This document shows positions 27,505 through 36,392 of a stretch of 64,000 nt of DNA, in pieces. The first letter of the stretch is position 1, and every line of letters starts with the position of its first letter. Made by a program: the position numbers and the translations under genes. The notes beneath the pieces are model-generated. The model was not told the origin of the DNA. It saw nothing but the letters and a program-made list of their open reading frames with translations, and made no database searches. Source of the DNA: JBAMOY01 sp037071015 (GTDB lineage Bacteria; Bacillota_I; Bacilli_A; RF39; UBA660); the NCBI GenBank assembly GCA_037071015.1, contig JBAMOY010000001.1, forward strand, positions 806,001-870,000, in the 5' to 3' direction.

Positions 27505-29304
27505 TTAATCCTCCTCCATCGAAAGAACTGACAAAAAAGCCTCTTGTGGTACTTCGACACTACCAACCATTTTCATTCGCTTCTTTCCCTCTTTTTGTTT
27601 TTCTAATAATTTTCGCTTACGCGAAACATCGCCACCATAACACTTAGCTAATACATTTTTACGAACAGCTTTAATATCAGCTCTAGCAATGGCTTTGGTT
27701 CCAATAACTGCTTGGATAGGTACTTCAAATTGTTGCCTTGGAATTAACTTACGTAAGTTTTCAACAATAGCCTTTCCTCTTTTATAAGCAAAATCCTTAT
27801 GTACAATCACACTTAAGGCATCAACCATCTCACCATTCAGTAATATATCCATTCTAACTAGATTACTGCTTTTATAACCAATCACTTCATAATCAAAAGA
27901 AGCGTAACCTTTAGTGTATGACTTTAATTTATCAAAAAAATCATATACTATCTCTGACAACGGTATTTCATAATGGATATTAACTCTTGTCTGATCAAGA
28001 TACTCCATACTAACATAATTACCACGTTTATCCTGACATAATTCCATAATCGGACCAATATAATCACTAGGAACAAAAATATTAGTTCGAATATATGGTT
28101 CTTTTATATCTTTTATTTTGACACGATCTGGTAATTTAACAGGACTATCGATTAAAATATTACTACCATCTGTCATTTCAACATCATAGATAACCGATGG
28201 ACTAGTCGCTATTAATTCGATTCCAAATTCCCTCTCAATACGTTCTTCAATGATCTCCATGTGTAAAAGACCTAAGAAGCCACAACGAAAACCAAAACCT
28301 AACGCTTTAGAAGTTTCTGGAACAAACTCTAAAGATGCATCATTTAATTTAAGTTTTTCCAATGCCTCTCGTAAATCTGGATATTTTGAAGATTCAATCG
28401 GATAAATACCACAAAACACCATTGGTTTCATCGGTTTATAGCCCGGTAATACCTCTAAACTAGGATTACTATCCAAAGTAATCGTATCACCAACCTTAAC
28501 ATCTTCAATGCTTTTAATACTAGCACATAAAAAACCAACTTCACCAGCTACTAATTCCTTTTTCTTAACCTCTTTAGGATTATGAACTCCAAGTTCAACT
28601 ACATCATATGTTGCTCCGGTAGCCATCATTTTAATTCTATCTCCGACCTTAACCTTACCATTAACAACTCTAATTAACGTCACAATACCACGGTAAGAAT
28701 CAAAGTAACTATCAAAAATTAAAGCTTGCAATTTATCATTAGCATTTCCTTGTGGAGCCGGTACTTTATCGATAATAGCCTCAACTAATTCTTTAATACC
28801 AACACCGTTTTTAGCACTCGTTAAAATAATTTCATCTTCCGAAAATCCTAAAGTATCCATTAGTTCTAACTTAACTTTTTCAGGATCCGCATTTGGTAAA
28901 TCAATTTTATTAATAACGGGAATAATCGTCAAATTGTTGTCAAGGGCTAAATACAAATTAGCCAATGTTTGCGCCTCAATTCCCTGCGCAGCATCCACTA
29001 CCAATACAGCCCCTTCACAAGCTGCTAAACTACGACTAACTTCATATGAAAAATCGACATGACCTGGTGTATCAATTAAGTGTAAAATATAATCATTGTT
29101 ACGATAATGATAATTCAATTGAACCGCATTTAACTTAATCGTAATTCCTCTTTCACGTTCCAAATCCATATTATCTAATAATTGAGCCTGTTTTTCACGA
29201 TCAGTAATAGCGCCTGTTATCTCCAATAAACGATCAGCTAAAGTACTTTTACCGTGATCAATATGCGCAATGATTGAAAAATTTCTAATGTTTTCTCGTT
29301 TCAT
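27505..29304 (-). CDS. lepA: Elongation factor 4 (LepA)
   Basis: A translational GTPase of about 599 residues: IAHIDHGKSTLADRL (P-loop), RGITIKLNAV (switch I), DTPGHVDF (switch II), NKIDLP, and the LepA-specific C-terminal domain (KKRMKMVGSVEVP). LepA acts on ribosomes during elongation or assembly. The ATG at 29304 (MKRENIRNF) has AGGTGG at good spacing, so it is preferred to the GTG at 29313. Confidence 0.97.
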   Translation of the reverse strand: MKRENIRNFSIIAHIDHGKSTLADRLLEITGAITDREKQAQLLDNMDLERERGITIKLNAVQLNYHYRNNDYILHLIDTPGHVDFSYEVSRSLAACEGAVLVVDAAQGIEAQTLANLYLALDNNLTIIPVINKIDLPNADPEKVKLELMDTLGFSEDEIILTSAKNGVGIKELVEAIIDKVPAPQGNANDKLQALIFDSYFDSYRGIVTLIRVVNGKVKVGDRIKMMATGATYDVVELGVHNPKEVKKKELVAGEVGFLCASIKSIEDVKVGDTITLDSNPSLEVLPGYKPMKPMVFCGIYPIESSKYPDLREALEKLKLNDASLEFVPETSKALGFGFRCGFLGLLHMEIIEERIEREFGIELIATSPSVIYDVEMTDGSNILIDSPVKLPDRVKIKDIKEPYIRTNIFVPSDYIGPIMELCQDKRGNYVSMEYLDQTRVNIHYEIPLSEIVYDFFDKLKSYTKGYASFDYEVIGYKSSNLVRMDILLNGEMVDALSVIVHKDFAYKRGKAIVENLRKLIPRQQFEVPIQAVIGTKAIARADIKAVRKNVLAKCYGGDVSRKRKLLEKQKEGKKRMKMVGSVEVPQEAFLSVLSMEED

Positions 29305-29354
29305 AACATCCACCTTTTAACATTATACCAAACAATAACAAAAAAAAGAAGAAA

Positions 29355-30689
29355 TTATTCCTCTTTAAATCCCACTATCATCCCACTTAACATATAAAAT
29401 AATGGCGCCACATCAACAACACTAATGTTAAATAGAGCTTGTACACTATAACCAATAATTGGAATAGATAAAGTCAACATTTCAACACTTTTAATTTTAA
29501 GTCCTTTTTGTATTACCATAAACAACCATATCATATATGGTATAAATCCAATAATACCATTAGTAACTAAAATCTGTAAATATACATTGTGAGCTTTATC
29601 TACCTTTTGAGTATGATAATATTTATTATAAGCTAAACCTAGGTTATCTAAACCAACCCCAACCAAATAATTATCCTTAATTATCGGAATACTATTTTTC
29701 CATATTGTTATACGATTGCTAGATAATTGATCTAAAGTAATATCTTCTTTATGAATCAAATTAGTATTTTTCTTCACAAAGTTACATTCCAAATCTAAAA
29801 TATCACATCCATATATTAATACTCGATCAATATCACCTTTAATTGTATAATTATCCATATTTTCATAATGATATATATCATTAAACAAATAGTCAGTACC
29901 ATAAACCCCAAACAAAAAAGTGATAATAAGGCTTATACATAAAACATTTAATCTACAACCCACCTTTATTTTCCTAACCAAAATAATCAATAATAATACA
30001 AACAGTCCCACAAAGTAACCGATAAGTGGCCCCGTCGACTGCGCTAATATAAGACTCATTATAAAGATTATAGAACATATCAAATAATAAACACGATGTC
30101 TACTTGAAAATAAATATAGTCCAATACTTAATAACCCTAATAAAACCATATAAGAACCAAAAAAATTAGGATTACCATTTAAACCACTTGCCATCCAAAT
30201 CCATTTAAATTTCATAACAAATGGAACTTTAAATATTACTTGAAAAACAGCATATAAACTTTGTAAAATACCCATTAAAAGCCACACATTTAATATTTTA
30301 AATCTTTTATCGCAATCAATTAATCTACTATTTAAAAAGATTAAGTAATAAGATAGTAAAACAATAAAACCTTCATAACGATGAGTATAGCCAAATATAG
30401 CAGTATCATAATCAATAGCCAAAACTGAACTAATTACACCCGCCAATATCAAAATATACATTATATAATCAAAATAATTAGGTTTGATTATTTTTTTATA
30501 TAAACAGTAAATATATATAAACCCATGTAAAGGTAATATAAGCCAATACATTCTTAATAGATTAAAAGAAAAATAGACATTATCTAAATTAAAATATAAT
30601 GAAGTATATTTAATTAACATACATATAGGAAATATTAATATACATATAAGTAGTGAATAATAGTTAAATTGATATATTTTATTATCCAT
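29355..30689 (-). CDS. O-antigen ligase / Wzy-like polymerase family membrane protein
   Basis: A 444-residue polytopic protein with about ten to twelve hydrophobic segments. The Wzy_C-type signature is present: NGNPNFFGSYM in the middle, and after a large extracytoplasmic loop DKAHNVYLQILVTNGIIG. Family members polymerise or ligate lipid-linked glycans, or glycosylate pilins. The gene follows a prepilin gene on the same strand, across a terminator, so a pilin-glycan role is possible but unproven. Confidence 0.8.
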   Translation of the reverse strand: MDNKIYQFNYYSLLICILIFPICMLIKYTSLYFNLDNVYFSFNLLRMYWLILPLHGFIYIYCLYKKIIKPNYFDYIMYILILAGVISSVLAIDYDTAIFGYTHRYEGFIVLLSYYLIFLNSRLIDCDKRFKILNVWLLMGILQSLYAVFQVIFKVPFVMKFKWIWMASGLNGNPNFFGSYMVLLGLLSIGLYLFSSRHRVYYLICSIIFIMSLILAQSTGPLIGYFVGLFVLLLIILVRKIKVGCRLNVLCISLIITFLFGVYGTDYLFNDIYHYENMDNYTIKGDIDRVLIYGCDILDLECNFVKKNTNLIHKEDITLDQLSSNRITIWKNSIPIIKDNYLVGVGLDNLGLAYNKYYHTQKVDKAHNVYLQILVTNGIIGFIPYMIWLFMVIQKGLKIKSVEMLTLSIPIIGYSVQALFNISVVDVAPLFYMLSGMIVGFKEE

Positions 30690-30723
30690 GATATCACCCT
30701 AAATATTATAACGTATTCTATTT

Positions 30724-30754
30724 AAAATAAAAATAAGCCTTTAAGCTTATTTTT
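30724..30754 (-). terminator. Terminator between prepilin and Wzy-like gene
   Basis: A 10-bp stem (AAAAATAAGC with GCTTATTTTT, 30729-30754) with a 6-base loop is flanked by T-rich sequence on the minus strand. It could also work on the other strand, but no plus-strand gene ends here. Confidence 0.8.
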
Positions 30755-30774
30755 ATAGTTATTGTAAATTATTA

Positions 30775-31161
30775 CTATTTATCACAGTTAACTGTATCTC
30801 CAGATTGAGTACAAGTATAATCCCCAACCTTGAAACCAGCACTTAATACAGCAGTAGCCTCACCATTTGAAGATGCATTTTCAAATGTAAGAGTTCCTGT
30901 CATATTATCTTTGTTTTTTAAATCTAAAGCAGTTACATTAACAGTGTTTTCTGTTGGTGCTGAACCTGTTTCTAAAATTGTATTTGCATAATATAATTCT
31001 GCAGCTTTAATTGCAGCATATGCATCACTTTCAGCAGCTCCTTTTCTAGATTGTTCAATATACTTTAATACCATTGGTGTAGCGATTAAAGCAATAATAG
31101 CTAAAATAACGATAACAGCCAATAATTCAATTAAAGTAAAACCTTTTTGATTTCTTTTCAT
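30775..31161 (-). CDS. Type IV prepilin-like protein
   Basis: A 128-residue class III/IV prepilin: a short basic leader MKRNQ, the peptidase site KGFTLIELL with Gly before Phe and Glu at +5, then one hydrophobic helix. The globular head ends in a disulfide-type pair (YTCTQSGDTVNCDK). It would be cleaved and methylated by a prepilin peptidase and assembled into a pilus or competence pseudopilus. No pilus ATPase or peptidase is in the window. It has its own promoter (31198-31227), strong GGAGGAAGG and a terminator, so it is probably highly expressed as a single gene. Confidence 0.92.
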   Translation of the reverse strand: MKRNQKGFTLIELLAVIVILAIIALIATPMVLKYIEQSRKGAAESDAYAAIKAAELYYANTILETGSAPTENTVNVTALDLKNKDNMTGTLTFENASSNGEATAVLSAGFKVGDYTCTQSGDTVNCDK

Positions 31162-31197
31162 TATTCTTTCCTTCCTCCTCTATTTTATTACGATACT

Positions 31198-31227
31198 AAT
31201 ATAACACATTTATAATATTCAAGTCAA
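31198..31227 (-). promoter_or_regulatory. Sigma-A promoter of the prepilin gene
   Basis: On the minus strand TTGACT (31227-31222) and TATATT (31203-31198) are separated by 18 bases, about 35 bases before the ATG. Confidence 0.7.
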
Positions 31228-31335
31228 TATACAACAAAATAATTTTTTTATTTACCATAAATGTTAATATTTTCTATTTATAGTATTAACATCATAAAAT
31301 TATTTATTCAATATAATTGATTTATATAAGTTTTT

Positions 31336-32865
31336 TTACTTTTTAAAAGAAGTATTAACTGTTTGATAGTATAATTTTTCAAGTTGTTCATCTGATATTT
31401 GAATAACCTTACCACCGTTAGGATTTATTTCTTTTCCACCAAAAACAACCCATATTGCATCTAAACGTTTAGAAGGCATATCCGCATAACCATCAGTAAA
31501 AATTATTTTATTTTCAACCCGTCTTGTAAAAGCATTAACTGCTGTTTCAAAATCAGTTCCACCACCACCAACAAATGGCATATTATCAATATCATTTACA
31601 TTTTTGATTTCATTAAAACCATAAAATTTTGTATCAAAACAACCAGCTTTTACCTTAGAATTTTGCAAAATATTTTTACATTCTCTTAAAAAATTTCGTA
31701 ATAATGATTCATCGATTGAACCACTAGTATCTAATAAAATTTCCGTTTCGGGTTTTGGAAGTTCCTCTAAATAAGGAGTAATCACCCCATCTTCAATTGA
31801 GGCATTTCGATAAGACCAATCAACATCATATTTAATAGCTTCTTTTAATAAGCGACGCCAATCAATTAAAGGGTCAGCAGTACCAATATCATTCATATTT
31901 CTAATTTCAGAATTGGTATCTTTACCTGCGCCAATTGATTGTTTAGCTAACGATGAACGTAACTCATCTAACTGTTTTTTTCTGTCAATTTTATTTTGTT
32001 CAAAAATTCGTTTTTCACCAATCTGCGACAATCTATTTATCTGTTGACGAACTTTTTCGATATCTTTCTTTTCTTTTTCATCTAAAGAATCTGGTTTTGA
32101 ATGACTCTTTTGTTCAGATTCTCTATGATCATTCGAGCTGTCTCTTTGAGAATCTTCATTTTGTTTTTTAGTTTCCTCTTGTTTTCTTTTTGCCACTGCT
32201 TTCTGCCACATATCATGTGTATCGTGACCCACATCCTTTGTTTGTTCTGAAGAACTTTTTTCTTCTGAATTACTTCTCTGTTGTTCACTTTCAGAACCAC
32301 TGTTTTGATTATGATTACCAGATGAGCTCTGATCTTTTTGATCATTTTCCTGACCTTGTGAATTAGAATCTCTATTTTGGACATTAGATGAATCACTCTG
32401 AGATTCCGTATTTTGATTACCATTTTCTGATGATTTTTGGGCATTTTGTTTTTGCTCCAACAACTTTTGATAAAAGGCTTCGGCATCATAATTAAATGCT
32501 TCTGGCATATTAACACCATCTTTGACTATTTGTAATCCATCATGCTCTAAATAAGCATTGATAACGGCGTCAGTGGCAGTATTCCAAAGATCTGGATCTT
32601 TACCTTCGCTTCTGAAAATATGATCAAAAGCCACATGACAAACTTCATGAGCAAAAATAAACACTTGTTCATTTTTTGTTAAACTATTTATAAAATCCGG
32701 ATGATAATAAATCGTATTGCCATCTGTTCCCGCAGTCGGTTGTCCATTACTATAACAATCTCTAGATTCAACATAATTTAAATTAGCTATAATACTCCCA
32801 AAAAAAGGATATTTAACTAACATTCTTTTTTTTATAGAATCAATATTAAAACTCATATTTAGCAC
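31336..32865 (-). CDS. DUF2201-type metallopeptidase with C-terminal VWA domain
   Basis: A 509-residue protein. The N-terminal domain has a zincin motif HEVCH (residues 73-77). A low-complexity Gln/Ser/Glu/Asn linker spans about 130-275. The C-terminal VWA-like domain has a complete metal site: DTSGS (379-383), GGGTD and FTDG. This is the DUF2201 architecture, which pairs with MoxR AAA+ ATPases. The gene is last in the DGR-linked operon, three bases after the small AAA-like gene. I infer that the ATPase remodels or activates this protein, making it the likely effector. Its substrate is unknown. Confidence 0.85.
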   Translation of the reverse strand: MLNMSFNIDSIKKRMLVKYPFFGSIIANLNYVESRDCYSNGQPTAGTDGNTIYYHPDFINSLTKNEQVFIFAHEVCHVAFDHIFRSEGKDPDLWNTATDAVINAYLEHDGLQIVKDGVNMPEAFNYDAEAFYQKLLEQKQNAQKSSENGNQNTESQSDSSNVQNRDSNSQGQENDQKDQSSSGNHNQNSGSESEQQRSNSEEKSSSEQTKDVGHDTHDMWQKAVAKRKQEETKKQNEDSQRDSSNDHRESEQKSHSKPDSLDEKEKKDIEKVRQQINRLSQIGEKRIFEQNKIDRKKQLDELRSSLAKQSIGAGKDTNSEIRNMNDIGTADPLIDWRRLLKEAIKYDVDWSYRNASIEDGVITPYLEELPKPETEILLDTSGSIDESLLRNFLRECKNILQNSKVKAGCFDTKFYGFNEIKNVNDIDNMPFVGGGGTDFETAVNAFTRRVENKIIFTDGYADMPSKRLDAIWVVFGGKEINPNGGKVIQISDEQLEKLYYQTVNTSFKK

Positions 32866-32867
32866 CC

Positions 32868-33269
32868 CTAAATATGAATTAACAACGAATAAACATCTTC
32901 ACTAATTGGATGATTATTTAAATTATTTGCTGTTACGATAATTAAACATTGCTCTGGCAATTCAAATGTACTTATCTTACGATATTTTAATATCTCAATA
33001 AATTTATTTTGTTCTGCCATCGGTATCATATTAATATTTTTAATCACAATAATAGGCCGCTCTTTTTTTACTCTATCAAGTAAATCTTGATACCAATCAG
33101 GTGCAACAAATGAAGTTCCCTCATAATGCCCATTCAAAAGCGATATGTCACAATCAGCATTAATAATAATATCATTAACAAATACATCATCTGAAACATC
33201 TTCTAAAAGAAGTGGCGACATATTAGCTTTGATATAGGTTTCTAACAAATTTATTCTATCTTGTTTCAT
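32868..33269 (-). CDS. Small degenerate AAA-like protein of the MoxR operon
   Basis: A 133-residue protein not clearly assigned to a family. Its second half reads like the Walker B to sensor 1 stretch of an AAA+ domain (RPIIVIKNINMIPMAEQNKF, then LIIVTANNLNNHP), but it lacks a P-loop and lacks the acidic Walker B pair. It overlaps the MoxR stop by four bases (ATGA-type coupling) and is followed at once by the DUF2201-VWA gene. It could be an adaptor or an inactive subunit of a mixed ring. That is inference. Confidence 0.6.
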   Translation of the reverse strand: MKQDRINLLETYIKANMSPLLLEDVSDDVFVNDIIINADCDISLLNGHYEGTSFVAPDWYQDLLDRVKKERPIIVIKNINMIPMAEQNKFIEILKYRKISTFELPEQCLIIVTANNLNNHPISEDVYSLLIHI

Positions 33270-34888
33270 CGTCTTATCCCTCCTTCTGATAAAGATGCTG
33301 TTCGTAATTCTGCTATATACTCTAATCGTGATTCATCACCATGAATCCAGAGGTTATCAAACGTGGCACATATTTCCGCACCTAATCTTTTAACAAAATT
33401 TCTAACAGTTTCTAAATTTTCTTCATCAACAGAAGAAAGACCCACTGCTGTTGCAAATTTTTCAGCAACATTCATTTCCAAGTCATTATCATTGTAATTA
33501 CCATTTATCACATCATCAACACTGATAACTTGTTGACGACAAAAAGCCGTAAAATCACTAGTTAAGTCTTCACCAACCAAAGCTCTAAGCATTTCTGGTT
33601 GTTTGGTCTTATACAATATTTTAGATGCCATTTCCCATTTACGAGGATCAGCATTAGGTTTTTCACCATTATAAGCAGTTCTTAAGACATCCTCGCCCTT
33701 ATAAGACTTATAAGCTATATATGCATAAATAGCCGGATGAATTTTAGCTTGGATATCTTCTTCTTCATAATCTAATCTTTCATATGCTTCTTTAGGCATT
33801 GACGCCCATTTTAACCACGAATCAACAGTAGTATTAATATAGACATGTGCAAAACGATTAAATAATGGTTCAGCCATAGTATTAGCTGCCAAACTATCAT
33901 TTAAATCATTACCAGCAGCTACAATACGAGCATTTTCTGGTAGTTTCCATATTCCGTTTACTTCACCATCCAAGACAATATTAAAAGCCATACCTTGTAT
34001 GGAAGGAAGCGCATTAGTAATTTCATCAAAGAAAACAATGTGAATTTTATCTGGTTCTGCCTCACATTTTTGCTTTAATTTTTTTAACCAAGTTGGAGGA
34101 ACATCTATCATTTCACCAGTTTCTGAATTGTATACACTTTTACCATTCAAACTTTCTGGTGTAGCATTCCTTAAATAAATTATTTCACAATCCGGATCCA
34201 ACTGTTTTACCCGGGCACTTTTACCTTCACTAGATCTACCATGTAAAAATACAGCTACATTCCCCTTAATAGCCCCTTTAATTATATCTTCTTCACTAAC
34301 CCGATCAAAATTAAAACCATATGGATTTCTTTTTCTTGTTACTGCATGTTTATCTATTATATTATTTTGCGAATCTAAATTTTGAACCAAATCTCTAATT
34401 TGCAGTAGATCATGAGATAAATGTTGATCCAAAAATTTTTTTATATCCGTATTAAGCCAATTAGCCGTTTTATAATCCCTTGTTCTATTGAACTGAACCC
34501 CAGAAAAAATTAATTTTTCTGAAACGGCTATTCCTTCTTGTTCATCAACTAACCATTTTACTGGTTCAACTGCAACCCAAACAAAATCACCGTTACGATA
34601 ATTTTTCCCATTAGATAACGTAAACTCTCTAGAACCATAATCAGAATTAGCTTTAACCCTAATATATCGTTTACCATTATATTCATATTCATCATGAACC
34701 AACGCTTGAAACGGTTGATCATAAGCATCATATGGTCGCGAATCCGTTGTATATGTATTCCCAGTCCTAATGAGTCCTCCAAAATTAAAAGCCCGTTCCA
34801 ATTGAACTTGCAAATCAACACTAGCAACAGTCTGCGGATAATACCCATATTCAATTTCTAGAATTCCATCATTTGCTCTTCTACTCAC
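33266..34888 (-). CDS. MoxR-type AAA+ ATPase with N-terminal DUF6273-like domain (continuation of the DGR target)
   Basis: The open frame holds two parts. Residues 10-165 resemble DUF6273/FGE-type domains (EYGYYPQT, VAVEPVKWLVDE, TANWLNTDIKKFL). Residues 200-540 are a MoxR-like AAA+ module with P-loop HGRSSEGKS (216-224), Walker B IVFFDE (284-289), sensor 1 Asn327 and an arginine finger in LFNRF. The only in-frame start near the front is a GTG at 34888 with no ribosome binding site, inside a hairpin. The frame is open upstream through RPALPYSSIFSIS, the typical end of a DGR-diversified lectin domain. The gene is therefore most likely the 3' part of a fusion that starts at 35208 and is broken by a one-base deletion and an amber codon in the VR. 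Confidence 0.88.
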   Translation of the reverse strand: MSRRANDGILEIEYGYYPQTVASVDLQVQLERAFNFGGLIRTGNTYTTDSRPYDAYDQPFQALVHDEYEYNGKRYIRVKANSDYGSREFTLSNGKNYRNGDFVWVAVEPVKWLVDEQEGIAVSEKLIFSGVQFNRTRDYKTANWLNTDIKKFLDQHLSHDLLQIRDLVQNLDSQNNIIDKHAVTRKRNPYGFNFDRVSEEDIIKGAIKGNVAVFLHGRSSEGKSARVKQLDPDCEIIYLRNATPESLNGKSVYNSETGEMIDVPPTWLKKLKQKCEAEPDKIHIVFFDEITNALPSIQGMAFNIVLDGEVNGIWKLPENARIVAAGNDLNDSLAANTMAEPLFNRFAHVYINTTVDSWLKWASMPKEAYERLDYEEEDIQAKIHPAIYAYIAYKSYKGEDVLRTAYNGEKPNADPRKWEMASKILYKTKQPEMLRALVGEDLTSDFTAFCRQQVISVDDVINGNYNDNDLEMNVAEKFATAVGLSSVDEENLETVRNFVKRLGAEICATFDNLWIHGDESRLEYIAELRTASLSEGGIRR

Positions 34889-34899
34889 TACGTTCGTAG
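34888..34899 (-). other. Short hairpin downstream of the VR
   Basis: CTAC-GTTC-GTAG forms a 4-bp stem with a 4-base loop (5-bp stem if the loop is TT), about 30 bases past the 3' end of the VR. Hairpins of this sort downstream of a VR help target retrohoming in the Bordetella phage DGR. This stem is short, so the call is tentative. Confidence 0.3.
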
Positions 34900-34929
34900 A
34901 GATACTAAAGATGGATGAGTACGGTAAAG

Positions 34930-35001
34930 CTGGACGACCACAACCATTGCGTTTTGGACATTATTGTTGTTTCTATTTCCATTATTCTAGACGACGCGGG
35001 C
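34930..35001 (-). repeat. DGR variable repeat (VR)
   Basis: 72 bases that match the TR at 36527-36599 everywhere except one missing A (4 A in place of 5 in coding sense, plus-strand T run 34952-34955). In frame with the target gene it reads Arg-Val-Val-amber and then mostly Asn codons (AAT/AAC). The amber TAG is at 34987-34989. In a working DGR the VR differs from the TR at adenines; here none of about 26 template adenines is substituted. The GC-rich 3' end (GGTCGTCCAG) is suited to be the initiation-of-mutagenic-homing segment. Confidence 0.93.
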
Positions 35002-35208
35002 GTCATTATCGTTATCATCAGTTTTAGTCCAATAATAACCGGTACGGTCTTTTAAAGAACTACTTCCGTCTAGATAATAATCTCCAACATATCCTCCTAA
35101 CAATATTGAAAAATCAGTTAATGCTGCTTTAGTACCACGCTTTTTTATAATACTTAAAGCATTATTGCCAAATAACTGTTCTTCTGTTAAAAAAGTAAAG
35201 TTATTCAT
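34987..35208 (-). CDS. C-type-lectin/FGE-like DGR target, N-terminal part, stopped inside the VR
   Basis: 73 residues from an ATG at 35208 (GGTGAT upstream) to the amber at 34987. The text (TDFSILLGGYVGDYYLDG, DRTGYYWTKTDDNDNDARVV) is the first part of a DGR-type lectin domain. With the amber read as sense and one A restored in the VR, it would continue as NNGNRNNNN...GRPALPYSSI and then into the MoxR ORF, giving about 647 residues. This is the diversified ligand-binding module. As sequenced it is truncated. Confidence 0.85.
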   Translation of the reverse strand: MNNFTFLTEEQLFGNNALSIIKKRGTKAALTDFSILLGGYVGDYYLDGSSSLKDRTGYYWTKTDDNDNDARVV

Positions 35209-35288
35209 AAGTAATCACCTTTAATATAATATCATATTTTTTTTAACTTTTAAATACATAAACATTTTGTTAATATTATAAAACCCTA

Positions 35289-36305
35289 TTACGGTTTAAC
35301 CTTTTCCTTTAAAATTTGGTTCTCATCGGTATTTTTAATTCGATTATAAAAAGCGTTTTTACGTTCATAAACATAAATATCATCAACTAACCCTTTAGTT
35401 TTTAAATGATTTAAATTTTTAATATGTTTTTTCATTCTAATTTTTGATGATGAACGTAATTTAGTAATTATTTTACCTTCAGTAGTTAAAATGTGACGAT
35501 AACCTAAAAAATCTATTCCATTTTTAACCATCCCAATTTGTGTTTTTTGATTTAATAATAGATGAAGATCATCATGACAAATACGTCTAATTTCATACAA
35601 ACATTTTTTTAAATACTCTTTATCATGATGAATCAAAATCATATCATCCATATATCGAATATAACTTTTAACTTTTAAAACCTCTTTAATATAACGATCA
35701 ACACTATTCAAATATAAAAGCGCAAACCATTGACTGGATTGATTACCAAGTGGAAGTCCTTTATCAACTTTATTCGGTTGTTCTAAAATAACCTTTTTCA
35801 TAAACCACATTTCATCATTTGAAAAATTAAGCTGTTTTAAAAGATTGATTAAAACTTGATGATTAATACTATCAAAATATTTAGTCACATCGCATTTTAA
35901 AAAATAAATATTATTATTGCCACAAGAACGATATTCACGTTGTAAAAACATTCGAAGACGTTTAATAGCGAAGCTTGAACCCTTATTTTTACGACAAGCA
36001 GCATTATCATATATTAACTTATTTTCAACTCTAGGACGTAAAATATGATTACAAAAACATTTAATTACAACGCGATCTTTAAATGGTAATGCTTCAATTA
36101 CTCTCTTTTTAGGTTCAAATATTAAAAATTGACGATAAGACCCTAAACAATACTTTTTTGAACATAAAGATTTTCTTAATTTGGAAATATTTAATGATAA
36201 ATTAGTTTCAAATCTTATAACTTCCCCTTTATGTTGTTTAGCTTTGCGACAATCTCTATAAGCATCATACAGGTTCTCAAAAGTAAAAATATCCTCTAAT
36301 AACAT
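35289..36305 (-). CDS. DGR-class reverse transcriptase
   Basis: A reverse transcriptase of about 338 residues. Fingers and palm motifs are present: FLKCDVTKYFDSI (first catalytic Asp), GLPLGNQSSQWFA and YIRYMDDMIL (YMDD, catalytic). The LGNQSSQ in place of the QGxxxSP of group II intron and retroviral enzymes is the mark of DGR RTs, which copy the TR with errors at adenines. No maturase X, endonuclease or integrase domain is attached. The ATG at 36305 with GGGTGAG upstream is preferred to 36323. It lies between TR and VR and is read in the same direction as both. Confidence 0.95.
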   Translation of the reverse strand: MLLEDIFTFENLYDAYRDCRKAKQHKGEVIRFETNLSLNISKLRKSLCSKKYCLGSYRQFLIFEPKKRVIEALPFKDRVVIKCFCNHILRPRVENKLIYDNAACRKNKGSSFAIKRLRMFLQREYRSCGNNNIYFLKCDVTKYFDSINHQVLINLLKQLNFSNDEMWFMKKVILEQPNKVDKGLPLGNQSSQWFALLYLNSVDRYIKEVLKVKSYIRYMDDMILIHHDKEYLKKCLYEIRRICHDDLHLLLNQKTQIGMVKNGIDFLGYRHILTTEGKIITKLRSSSKIRMKKHIKNLNHLKTKGLVDDIYVYERKNAFYNRIKNTDENQILKEKVKP

Positions 36306-36392
36306 AAACTCACCCTCTAACAAAAAACACCCCTAATAACGCCCAAAAAATAGTTTCCTATTCGTTGCTTGTGTAGGTGTTTATGTTCTTCC

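Noticed and set aside
32082..32519. Alternative minus-strand ORF inside the VWA gene
   Set aside because: It is a frame shadow of the low-complexity linker; Lys/Met-rich and without a start site.
35289..36323. Reverse transcriptase as a group II intron or retron
   Set aside because: It has LGNQSSQ and YMDD, no maturase or endonuclease domain, and sits between a TR and VR with an Avd-like gene. This is a DGR.
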